From Himantopus leucocephalus (lineage: Eukaryota; Chordata; Aves; Charadriiformes; Recurvirostridae), in the NCBI GenBank assembly GCA_003993805.1, contig RSEF01000031.1:19203193-19267192 (forward strand): a DNA stretch of 64,000 nt. Reading direction: 5' to 3'. The translations under genes and the position numbers were made by a program. Positions 32,117 to 42,283 of this stretch are shown here, piece by piece. The first letter of the stretch is position 1; each line of letters opens with the position of its first letter. The notes below the pieces were generated by a model, which was not told where the DNA came from, ran no database searches, and saw only the letters and a list, made by a program, of their open reading frames with translations.

Positions 32117-32515
32117 TTAAAGATCATCTAGTTCCAACCCCCCTGCCATGGGCAGGGACACCTCCCACTGGACCAGGGTACTCAAAGCCCCATCCAGCCT
32201 GGCCTTGAACACCTCTAGGGATGGGGCATCCACAGCTTCCCTGGACAACCTATGCCAGTGTCTCACCACCCTCACAGCAAAGAATTTCTTCCTAATATCT
32301 AATCTAAGTCTGCCCTCTTTCAGTTTAAAACCGTTACCCCTCATCCTTTCACAACACTCCCTGATGAAGAGTCCCTCCCTACCTTTCCTGTAGGTACATT
32401 TTAAGTACTGGAAGGCCACAATAAGGTCTCCCTGGAGCCTTCTCTTCTCCAGGCTGAACAACCCCAACTCTCTCAGCCTCTCTTCATGGGAGAGGTGCTC
32501 CAGCCCTCTGATCAT
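32117..32515 (-). pseudogene. CR1 ORF2 C-terminal remnant
   Basis: A 132-codon open stretch on the minus strand containing MIRGLEHLSHEERLRELGLF and, further on, FKLKEGRLRLDIRKKFFAVR, VVRHW and EVFKARLDGALS. This is the conserved C-terminal tail of CR1 reverse transcriptase proteins. The first Met is only the start of the open stretch: the coding continuation upstream is broken at the N at 32537. Unusually intact for a dead copy, so the element may be fairly young. Confidence 0.9.
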
Positions 32516-32637
32516 CTTCCTGGCCCTCCTCTGGACNAAGAATGGAGTAGAGGGGCAGAATCACCTCCCTTGACCTGCTGGCCACGCTTCTTCTGATGCA
32601 GCCCACAATACAGTTGGCTTTCTGGGCTGCAAGTGTA

Positions 32638-33006
32638 TTACTGGTTCATGTTGAGCTTCTCCTCAACCAACACCCCCAAGTCCTTGGACATGGAGCCAGT
32701 GCCCACAACTCTTTGAGTGCAGCCATCCAGCCAATTGCTTATCCACAGAGTGGTCCACCCATCAAATCCATGTCTCTCCAATTTAGAGACAAGGATATGA
32801 TGCGGGACAGTGTAAAATGCTTCGCATGAGTCCAGGTAGGCAATGTCAGTTGCTCTCCCCTTATCCACCAATGCTGTAACGCCATCGTAGAAGGCCACAA
32901 AATTTGTCAGGCATGATTTGCCCTTAGTGAAGCCATGTTGGCTGTCACCAATCACCTCCTTATTTTCCATGTGCCTTAGTGGAGTTTCCAGAATGATCTG
33001 CTCCAT
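32638..33006 (-). pseudogene. CR1 reverse transcriptase core remnant, internally deleted
   Basis: A minus-strand open stretch of 122 codons. [20 protein letters not shown] (residues 21-40) and [14 protein letters not shown] (57-70) mark the RT finger/palm and motif A. The first Asp of motif A remains, but the conserved Asp of the usual FD is Tyr here. NWLDG (91-95) follows. At residue about 107 (nt about 32688) the frame jumps to [15 protein letters not shown], which in CR1 lies well after the YADD motif. The catalytic YADD region is therefore deleted in frame. No activity is possible. Confidence 0.88.
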
Positions 33007-33096
33007 GGTCTTGCCAGCACAGAGGTGAGACTGACCTCAGGTAGTAGTTCCTGTAGTTCCTCAGGTCTTCCTTTTTTCCCTTTTTAAAAATAGGAG

Positions 33097-33435
33097 TTAC
33101 GTTTCCCTTTTCCGGTCACTGGCAACTTCACCAGACTGCCACAACTTCTCAAATATGATGGATAGTGGCTTAGTAACTTCATCTGCCAGTTCCCTCAGGA
33201 CCTGCAGATGAATCTCAGCAGGTCCCATGGACCTGAACCATATCCCCTGAACTTGATCTTCCCCTACAGTGGGCGGTTCCTCATTCTCCCAGTCCCTGCC
33301 TTCACCTTCTGTGACTTGGGCAGTGTGGCCAGAGCCCTTGCCGGTGAAGACCGACGCAAAAAAGTCATTGCGTGCCTCAGCCTTCTCTGTATCACGGGTT
33401 GCCAGGTCTCCCATTTCGTTCAGGAGAGTGCCCAC
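33097..33435 (-). pseudogene. CR1 ORF2 segment upstream of RT core
   Basis: A 112-codon minus-strand open stretch including [33 protein letters not shown] and [20 protein letters not shown], the conserved region preceding the RT palm in CR1 elements. Frame is lost between this piece and the RT core piece (33006-33097), where a run of T/A bases and small changes occur. Remnant only. Confidence 0.88.
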
Positions 33436-33507
33436 ATTTTCCCTAGTCTGCCTTTTATCACCAACAAGGTCCCTTCCAACCTAAACCATTCTACGATTCT
33501 ATGATTA

Positions 33508-36000
33508 TAAAGATGACTTTCAATTCTTACTGACTCCTGAGATTCCAAACAAAGGCATTTGTATTAAACTTAGAGAGAAGGGGTTGGATGTGTGGGTTTG
33601 TTGGGTTTTTTCCCCACTTTACGCCACATTTCTAATATTACTGTACTTCCCACGTTTCTTGGGAGATTTAATATTCTATTTCAGACAATAATTTTAATAG
33701 TTAGAAGCTTTCATATGGAGATAAACTGACATAAAAGATACCATTTAGTATTTTTCAATTGCTGACCTAACAGAGTTTAATCACTCTTTGCATCCATCAC
33801 AGTAATTTCAAAGGTCTTGTGGGGGAGCTAGGATGGCTTCTTTTGGAGTGGACTCATGTCAGCCACGTAAATAACTTTTCTTTAAAAAAAAAACACTAAC
33901 GAGTGCTTTTCAGTATGAGATCCTTTATTTTGAATAGACTTTTTGAGTTTGAGTTTCTCCAGGAGCTCCTTGTTCATCTGTGCAGGCCTTCTGGCATTTT
34001 TGCCCAACTTTCTCTTCGTTGGGATGCAGTATCGATTTGATTTCATTCAAAATCTACACACAAACAAAGAGCAAAATATTATTTTCCTGGTGCCAGAGAC
34101 TCTGAGTTCATCGCAGGGTATAGCGATGGACTTTTGGCATAAAACTCCCCATTCAAAGCTGTCAGTTCTACTGGATCTTAAAACTATTGCATTCAATATA
34201 AACAGAATTCAGGCAAAATTGTTTTCTAAGATTCTGTTGCTGGCCAGTATGCTTGAAGCCTAACCATTTTTTAAAGTGTATTTTAATGAGTAGAAAGCGG
34301 GGCTCCATATCGCTCACATCTCAGTTGATGTTCTTGGTTTTGACGGCCCAGTCTGGGATTGAAAGAAGAACCTCTGCGAGCTGGATTTGATTAAGTCTTT
34401 TCAGGTCTGACCTAGATTTGACTTAGTTTCTCAGCTTTGCTTTCACTGGATTTTCACCTCACTACATAGGTGGCATGAATGACAGGAGTCCTGTCACAAC
34501 ATGCCATTTGGTGGTGTAGCAGTTGTTTTCACTGACAAATCTGATAGCTGGTCTGTATTTGCACCTTTCTGGCTGCATCTGGAAGAGTGACAACAACAAC
34601 AAACCAATTTTAAAAAATAAGGAATTTAGTCCTTGCTTTAGGGAGCTCTCTGTGAATGGATTAGCTGGGCTGCAGCAAACCATGTTTGACACAGTTTTTT
34701 CAGTCATTTTTCAGCAAAGGCCAAGTGTGGCTTAATCCTGTTGATGCGGCAGGACATGTTTGTAACACATCTGACCTTCTGAAGAAGAATCCCCTGTTTT
34801 GAGCAAATAGATAGGGGACAGACTCTGTTTTTCTGTTTTCTCCCTTATATTTTCTTCCATTCTTGCAACAGACAGCTGCCACCATGATAGCACATTATTA
34901 TCAGATTAAGAAAATGTTGCTAGATTTCCACTCATTTCTCTTATAGATCAACCTGTTTGAGTCCTGTTGGCTTCTGTGAAAATTACTCACTTCCTGTAAT
35001 TGAAAAAAAGGGCATCTGAAATGAGTGATGTGCTTACTGAGCAGGAAAGGAATACGTATAGTCTCCATATCATTTTTCAATTCTGTGCATAGACGTCCAT
35101 TTGAAGAAAAGCTTTTCAAAACAAAAGTAACAATATTTGTGAAGTATAGGTATTATGTTGAAACAGTGCAAAACCCACATGAGCAGCAACTGCATCTGCA
35201 GCTCTCCAGTCTGTCACATTTTGCCTCTGCAAAAACCCATAGCAGCACTGCTTGCCACTTTGTGGGCCAAATTCAGACACAGGGACAACAGCTGGAATCC
35301 TTTTGAAAAGTAATGGAATTTTAACTGTTTGTTCTAGGGCTGAATATGATTTGGCGCTCAGGTGGGTGGGTGGGAGTGTTACTGCTTCATGTCACACACA
35401 GTAAGAGTGTATAGGACTGCAAACACTGTGCTAGAATGTATCTGACTTAAAGAAAGCAATAATCCAGGGGTTGATATCTGTATGTAGAAAAACTTGGGTT
35501 TAAACAAGGCTGATTATTCCATTCAAAGGGGAATTTTGTCTTAGAGATAAGGACATAAACTGCAATAATTTTATAAAATTCAATTTCTTGGATTCTGTAT
35601 GTATGGTATGTGTATCTATAGAATATGTCCAGTGTGTGTATATACATATATATGTAGAGATGACGCATAAACGCATGCACATATATAGTAGAGGTGCAGA
35701 CAAGGGGAGGAAGGCTTGTGAGAACAGACATTTTGGGCAAGCTGCAATAACAGCTGATGAGAATAACGAGCAGTCGGCTGAGTCAGTTGTGAGATACAAA
35801 TGAGACTGACATGCTACACCTTGTGAGCTTTCAAATACATGGATGCTGCGTGTCAATCCAGTTAGACTTGACACCACCAAACCAGCCTAACAAAACTAAT
35901 GGCTATCCCCCTCTGCCACAGTCCTCCCACCAGCTGGAGCTCGGAAGGGATTTAATCTCATAAAATCTCAGAAGGTCTTTGCCCTTTTTGCCTTCCACAA
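33508..36000 (+). other. PDE4D: PDE4D long intron upstream of CpG island
   Basis: Intron sequence with a short TATG/TA-rich patch near 35590-35655 and a GGTGGGTGGGTGGG run near 35361. Short ORFs on both strands match no family I know. No gene seen. Confidence 0.7.
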
Positions 36001-36862
36001 CCTAGCGTCTTGCAGCCCGACGCCGTATCCCATCAGTGGCCTCGACGCCCCCCTCCCGCCGCCACGCTCGCTTTAAAGGCCTGTCCTTTCCACGGGGTTT
36101 CCACAGCGTCGCCCTGAACCAATGTCGGGCCCGTGCAGCCTCAATGCCGGTTCCAAAAACCCGCCACCTGCGGTGTGAGGGGAAGCCGTGAGGTGCCAGG
36201 TCTCTGGGCCCCCCGCGCTGCTGCCATGCGGTGTAACGCCGGGGAACACGAGGCAGGGCCTGGCATGGGACAGGCACGAAGGGGAAAAGCCTCGACCCCC
36301 CGGGGTTAATGTTTAAAATTAGACACTTCAGCAGGAAGCCGCATTTTTTTTTTTTTTAAAAACCTTCTGTGTCTTCAGGAAAGACATTTTTAGCCGGCTC
36401 CCGGCGGAGCTCCCCGCGGCGGCGGGGGCGCCTGCCGCTTTCCAGAAGGTTCCGTGCCCCTCCGCCGCCTCCCCCCTTCGCTCCACCGGCACAAGCTCCG
36501 CCATGAAGCGGGTACGAGAGCCCCCGGCGGGGCCTGGGTCACCTCAGCTCGCCTCGGCCCGGCCTGCCAGCGCGGGGGGGCGGGTGCCTGTGAGGGAAAC
36601 GCGGCTTCACCCGCGGGACTGCCAGCGCTGCTCCCCGGCCTGGCGGCGGGGGGGGAAGCCGAGCGGGGCGAGGCGGGGACGTGGCGCCCGCCGCTGCCGG
36701 CAGGAGCGTCACGACAAACCTCCCCCCGCTCCGAGCGGCGGCGAGCCGGGCGGCCGCCCCGTCGTGCCGCCGGCTCCACTCCGCAGCTTGGCGGCGGCCG
36801 GGGCGCCCGCGGCCTCCCGAGGGCCGCCGCTGCTGTCGCAGGCGGCGCGATAAGAATGCCAT

Positions 36863-36870
36863 TGACGTCA
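36863..36870. promoter_or_regulatory. Perfect cAMP response element TGACGTCA
   Basis: The 8-bp palindromic CRE bound by CREB/ATF, preceded by CCAT and followed by GCGAGG in the centre of the CpG island. A CRE here would make a cAMP-degrading enzyme inducible by cAMP, as known for mammalian short PDE4D forms. Site identity is certain; function is inferred. Confidence 0.85.
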
Positions 36871-36952
36871 GCGAGGCGGCAGCGGCGGGGGGGTGGGGAG
36901 GGGAAGGGGAAGCGGGAGCCACCGCGCACCGGGCCGCAGCGCCGCCGCCCGC

Positions 36953-36971
36953 AGTGTGTGTGTGTGTGTGG
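36953..36971. repeat. (TG)n microsatellite inside CpG island
   Basis: About nine TG units followed by a G run, about 80 bp downstream of the CRE. It may vary in length near a possible transcription start. Confidence 0.9.
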
Positions 36972-37042
36972 GGGGCTGGGCCCGGCGGCCCCCGGTGCTC
37001 GCTCCCGAAAGGGCAGCGGTGCGGGGCCACGCAGCGGGGCTC

Positions 37043-37050
37043 GGGGCGGG
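37043..37050 (+). promoter_or_regulatory. GC box (Sp1-type) GGGGCGGG
   Basis: Consensus Sp1/KLF site in the CpG island. Similar GGCGGGG cores occur near 36581 and 36672. Typical of TATA-less CpG promoters. Confidence 0.6.
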
Positions 37051-37190
37051 GACGGGGTGAAACTCGCCCGGTAACGCCGTTTAAGATCTTTCCGCCCCCC
37101 CCGCCCCAACCCCGTTCGCGGAGGGAACTCGAGTGCGGCATAGGCGCGCGTCAAGCAGAAAATCAGTTAGCTGTTTTTTATTTGTGGGGC

Positions 37191-37197
37191 TGACTCA
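37191..37197. promoter_or_regulatory. AP-1 site TGACTCA
   Basis: Canonical TRE heptamer in the 3' part of the CpG island, about 330 bp after the CRE. Function inferred from the motif. Confidence 0.45.
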
Positions 37198-37524
37198 AAA
37201 GACGCTTGAGGTCGTTAAACGTGCGTAGTTAAACCAGGCTCGAGATAATAAAAAAGGGCGTTACGAGCAGACCTGCAGAACAAACGGCTGAAGTCGCCCC
37301 CCCACCCCCACCCCGGCGCCCGCCCCGGAGGGGTGGCGACAGGGCCGGGACAGGCCGGTGGCCGTGGGGCAGCGGGGCCAGGCTGCTTGCTGGCCTGCCG
37401 AGCCACCACCGCCGCCGGCCAGAGCCCCCCCGGGGTGCGGAGGGGGCCCTGCCGCCGGTTCTGCGGCGCGGGCGGACGGGGAGCGAATCGTCCGAGGCGT
37501 ACGAAGGAAGGAAAGCCCGTTAGC

Positions 37525-37532
37525 TGACGTCG
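37525..37532 (+). promoter_or_regulatory. CRE-like site TGACGTCG
   Basis: A CRE with one mismatch at its 3' base, at the downstream edge of the island. It could be a second CREB/ATF contact. Confidence 0.4.
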
Positions 37533-40500
37533 CCTTAAAAATAGTACACCCTCATGGCCAAGCTCGGGACCGATGCACTTTCACACGCAGTAGGAATGAT
37601 TTTATGTGTGCTTTATCTGAATCTTCCCTGAGTCATGCCAGTATCCCCCAAAAGTCGTCAAAGTCGTCAATGATTTCTGTGTGAAGTAATTGTGAAATAA
37701 AAATTGGGTGTGTTTTTTCTGTCTTCAAGCAAATCTCAACATAGTTTTATCTGAGTTTACTCCATCGAATTTACATCTTATTTATGACTTCATCCCTTTT
37801 CTGATGTTGGATAACTGAAATGCCCGTCCCCCTCAATAGATGCTCAACAATAGGCTTCATGTGAGATAGCATCAGTAGGATGACAAATTTCTCTGCTCTA
37901 GGATGGGGTTGTGTTACATTACTGCACATAAAGCCATACAGGGTGTTCTACATTTCTAAAGATCTTGGGAGGTGGTGTAATGAGCGAGTCTTTCAAGTCC
38001 ACCTGAGGGTCATCAATCAGGGTGTTATACAGCAGTAGTATCAGGAAAGACGCAAATTTCCCGTATCTAGAACATTAACATATGTGATAAAACTCCTTTC
38101 CTCCTAAGCCTCGAGGTCTGCAATCTGCTTAGAGGATCTTTTAACTCCACGTGCCTTTCCCTCTGTTGACTTTGGATGTGTCACCGTGACCTCTGAAAAT
38201 CCACGTGTTAGCAGGGTGAAACAGCTCCCGTTTTCTGAATAAGTGGACACGTTCTGAGATACTCTAGAAAACGTAGGCAAAATAAACAATCCGTGCCTAT
38301 CTAACTGTGGCAATTTGTAATTGGACTATAACGGAATGTTCCTTAAGATGACTTAAGTTTCCGTAGGCTCATGGGTGTGGAAATGAATTCACTTAAATGA
38401 AACACTTTTTAACTGATTTCTCAGCGAGCAGTGGTTGCCCTCAGATCAGAATTCCCCTTCTTGCGAAGGACATATAACCTATTGTAAAACACTCTGAGCT
38501 TGTTTAACTGCCATTTAATTTTCCTATTTACCTGTATAGCTTTCTTCAGCTTAATCCTATGCATCATATATCTGATAGTGTGTGCATACCATACCTATTT
38601 GCTCAGTAATACATAAAATCTCTTGGAAACAAGACAGGTAAGTATAAAAAGAAGAGGTAATGTACAGTGATACTTTCCGTATTCCTCCAAAGGGATTTGC
38701 CTAAAATGCTTTAAAGACAAATTTCCTGCACATAGATATTCTGCTCCATGAAAGAATTCACCTAAGGACACGACAAGCGGTACTACCAGTATTCCCTTAT
38801 TTGGTGCACGACCTGATTTAATTTACCATCTAAAGTCCTTAGACTGTATCAGAACTATTGCAACGTACATTATTTGTTAGAATAGTGTCCTGGTTTGAGG
38901 AACCATGACAAATAGTTTTATTGTAACTGAGTTCTCCTCAAAATAAGCCTATAGTGACTCTGCCTTGTTCTGTAATATTTACCATCGGTTGTTTGTGCAT
39001 TATTGAATTAGATAGCTTTAATTGATTATTGTCTTTTGTCTTTAATAGTTCTGATATATTTGCTCAAAACATCACAATGCAGACATATTTTTATGAATAT
39101 CATAAAGGTATAAGAGCTACCAGGAATGGGAGTGGTTGTGTTTACATCACTCCGTGTAATAAAATGTACCCTAGTGATAAAGTTGCAGATTAACTATACA
39201 TTATTAATACACAACGTAGTATGTATGGTGCAGCCTAATCAATTTATCCAGGAAATATATACTGTAATAAAGGTGTGAGTCACAGAAGCAGAGGCCTGAC
39301 TGTGTTTCCCAGGACTAGTCAGCCGACATCAATCAGGGGTTACAGAAGATTAAAGTCCTTTCACGTGGCCTTTGGTGTTCTGCTGGCTCCAGCCTGAGCT
39401 GCTGCATGGAGCGGTTGCCATTCTGCAAAGCGCATGCAGCACAGTTACCTTCAGAGAAGTTTGCAGAGCAGCGTTCTTGCAACAGGAGACACTTGCAAGT
39501 GTCCTGGATTTTTTTTTTCATGATACAACATCTCTGGTATCAATGCTGTTATGAAAGAACAGCACACTGCTGTTTTGTCGCATTTCAGAATCAGACTCTT
39601 AGAAAAACACACTTAGTCTTTCTTAAAGGGTTAACATTTTAGTGAGATATCTACATATTATTTTAAAAATCCTGTAAAAAAGATTGTTGATATAGTCAAC
39701 TTTGGCAAACAATGAGCACGTATATAATTACCGTACATTGTTTCCTCCACAAATTCCATCCTGTGCAGAATCTAGAGCATGGTTAGCATTTAATGAAGTG
39801 TCCTAGAAGATTTATTTTTAAATCTGGTTGTTGAATGTTTGTCCTCTGTTACCCAATTAGAAATACGAAGGCAGTAACAGAGGCAATGAGGTCCGGTGGA
39901 CCTTCTGTATGAACATGTCAAAATACTCAAGATGCTAGGTTGTCACTTTTTTGTCATCTGATTAAAGTTTGCAGGCTAAAGAATCACTGATATTGGCTGA
40001 AGTCAGAAGAACAGTAAATATTTTAGTGTTGGAAGAACTAAGATGTTGCAGCTTATGACACCCTTTTAAAAATGGGATTTTTCAGTATTCCTGAAGATGA
40101 TTGAATCTACACTCTGATTTTCTAGAGCGTTGCCAACACTGATTTAACACCAAGAAACACGAGCCTTGTTCACTGGGTTAGAGATGATGCATGTGTCCAA
40201 ACATTCCCAAACTTAAGGAAAATGCCAACATTCCATTGTCGTTTCATTGTCAGTACTACTGTACCACCAAGGATCCGCAGGCCTAGGCTGGGGCTTGTAC
40301 TGATAAACTGTAAGTGGTGGTCTATATCTCAAAGAGGTTTTTATTCATAATGTAAGGGCAGAAGGCTAGAGATGGGTAGATTCAGAAGAAAGGAATGAGG
40401 TGATGGATTATGAGGGGAAAAAAAATATTGGCAGTATTATTTGACATGAGAAACAATGGACCCAAGAGAGCAGCAGTCTCATTCTTAGCAAGGTTTTGGA

Positions 40501-42235
40501 TGCATCACAGCAATGGAGAATGTTGGGGAGAACTTAAATGAAAACAATGAGGCAGCTTTGCTAACATTTAGATGAGATCCTGCATGTGTGAAAGCAGGAT
40601 AGGAGAGATGCAAATGTATCAGTTTAAAAGTATAGTGACCTGATCAGAGAGGGAAAATAATGTTTCAGGGCTGAATGAGGAATAAGATCGGGAGGAGACA
40701 GCTTGTAAAGTACTTAAAATCTAATGTAAATAGCTTATTTTCGGCACACTAGAAAAGAATCATCCAGAAGAGCGGTGTCGTGAATAATGTGAACATACAG
40801 AGATTGAATGAGTTGCACAGTTCAGATCTATACCCATATTGTCCTGGAGGTTTACATCTATTGTGTTATCTGGACACATATCGTAAAGATAGAAGAAACC
40901 TCCCTGGTATACTTCCAGTTACGGCTTTTCTGCCTTTCCACTCTCTGTTTTTCTTCTTTCTTGAGAGTTTAGCCAGCTTTCCAGTCATCTGCCCCCTTTT
41001 TCCCTGTCCTGATGGAAGTCATCATTGAGGTCATGTCAGCTGGTGCCTCCATTTGCCAGGTCCTGCTGCCATAGAGCACCTGCTGACTGTCTTCTTTCTC
41101 TAGCTCTGAAATTGTTTCCAAACAGCGTCTAATAAGCATGTTTCTTTGTACCTTACTGATGCTCTTGTTACTTTTACTGCAATGGCATTGATTTTTACAG
41201 CTCTCCTACTGACAGAAGGAAGGCAAAGTAGGCAAGTTATATGCTTGTAGATGTTCTCTGAACAGGTTAACACATGTTTGTTACAGGAACTGTTTATTTT
41301 ACGGGTTTGCCTGTGCAAGCCTGAACCATTAGGTTCTGCAAATCAATGCTAACAACAGTAGAAGCAAAAGCAATAGTTTCTAAAGCCTGAAGCAAGTTAC
41401 ACTTAATCAATATAAACGGTAGTATCTAGGATCTTTTCAGCAGTATCTTGAGGAAAATTAGAAAGCCTTTGCCCAATTGTTAGCCGGTTGTACAATTTAA
41501 GGTTCTCTGATGACTTCATTTGAAGATTAATAACGAATAGGACTCTGCTGTCATTCAATCTTGCTCACCTTGAATTCAGGAAAACTGAAAGAATAAAAAT
41601 TGCATGTTTAATTTTTACTTGTGACTTCTGATAGTGGTATAATACTAGAATATCTAGTACATTGTGCGGGTTTTTTTTTTGCATTATTTCCAATAAAAGA
41701 AATAATAGCAAAACAGGGTATGAAATAAAAGCATAGTATACAGATTTTGTAAGTATTTTCAGTAAGACAGTTGAATAGCTCAGAAAATGTTCAACAATTA
41801 AAAAGTGTTACGCATCCACTAAGGTTGCTACAGAAGGTTTTTTAAAGGTCACCTTTCTGTTAAATTTGGTAATAGAATAATAAAACCCTTTTTTTCTAGA
41901 TTCTTTATCTGAACATTAAAAGTACAACTAGGAGAAAACATAAACCCAATAATGTCTCTTTGTTCCATTAAAGTTATATGCACGGGACTAAGTTAACTGG
42001 AACAAAAATGTCTCTTGCTGTCAGCAAGTTCCAATAGACAAAGCAGGAAAAAAAAAGAAATATTTGAATACACTTACAGAGAATTAGCTTTTAAAAATTT
42101 AATAAGCATCATGCCCTGGGTACTGCTTTTATTTATTTGTGGGTTTTTTTTATTTAATTGTATGGGTAAAACACAGTCCTTTCTGGTGAACTTTGGACAA
42201 ATGTGCTTCACTCCGCTGCCTGTATCTTGTTTTCA

Positions 42236-42283
42236 TCAGGCCTGACATCAGACTGCTAGATGACATCACTGCAAACCACTAAT
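42236..42283 (+). repeat. Diverged direct repeat, copy A (acceptor-flanked)
   Basis: After a pyrimidine-rich stretch ending CATCAG, this copy reads GCCTGACATCAGACTGCTAG... through CCACTAAT. It aligns over its length with copy B at 44293-44343, with several substitutions and a 3-nt length difference. Where copy B has a GT donor, copy A has GC (GCAAAC). An upstream CACAGTCC lies 64 nt before it, and 70 nt before copy B, so the duplicated unit may be longer. Origin unknown. Confidence 0.6.

Larger units (their letters stand above)
32081..33507 (-). mobile_element. CR1 LINE, deleted copy with fold-back end
   Basis: The left end reads CATAGAATCATAGAAGAG then TTGGAAGGGACCTTAAAG, the reverse complement of the CR1 3' terminus. 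From there to about 33465 the minus strand encodes pieces of CR1 ORF2 in the expected order: pre-RT region, RT core, C-terminal region. The right end, 33466-33507, switches to + orientation and reads AAGGTCCCTTCCAACC... ending in two ATTCTATG-like octamers, a second CR1 3' end. The unit is therefore bounded by an inverted repeat of about 38 bp with both 3' tails pointing outward. Compared with CR1 as I know it, two internal stretches are missing, at about 32688 and at the single N at 32537. It is non-functional and lies in a PDE4D intron in antisense orientation to the gene. Confidence 0.93.
36001..37550 (+). promoter_or_regulatory. Intronic CpG island, candidate short-isoform PDE4D promoter
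   Basis: About 1.5 kb of sharply GC- and CpG-rich DNA in an otherwise AT-rich intron, with GC boxes, no TATA box, a perfect CRE at 36863-36870, a CRE-like site at 37525 and an AP-1 site at 37191. It lies 3' of the UCR1/LR1 exons. In mammals an intronic, GC-rich, cAMP-inducible promoter in this part of PDE4D drives the short isoforms PDE4D1/PDE4D2, which lack UCR1. By position and content this is the likely avian equivalent, which is inference. I could not find the known PDE4D1 N-terminal peptide here. Possible donors are GTAACG at 37072 and GTGAGG at 36590. The long overlapping ORFs on both strands (36390-37193) are explained by GC-rich composition. An unrelated bidirectional or lncRNA promoter is the alternative. 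Confidence 0.7.

Noticed and set aside
36503..36853. ORF beginning MKRVREPP as a PDE4D1 first exon
   Set aside because: It faintly recalls the KRLR part of the mammalian PDE4D1 N-terminus, but lies upstream of the CRE, lacks the PCLFA end, and shows no further match.
36390..37193. Long overlapping ORFs on both strands (up to 254 codons) in the CpG island
   Set aside because: They overlap in several frames and both strands, are rich in Arg/Pro/Gly/Ala as expected from GC-rich DNA with few stop codons, and match no protein family.
39551..39616. MKEQ... mini-ORF resembling the start of PDE4D1
   Set aside because: Only the first four residues agree; the rest differs, it ends in a stop after 22 codons and has no suitable donor.
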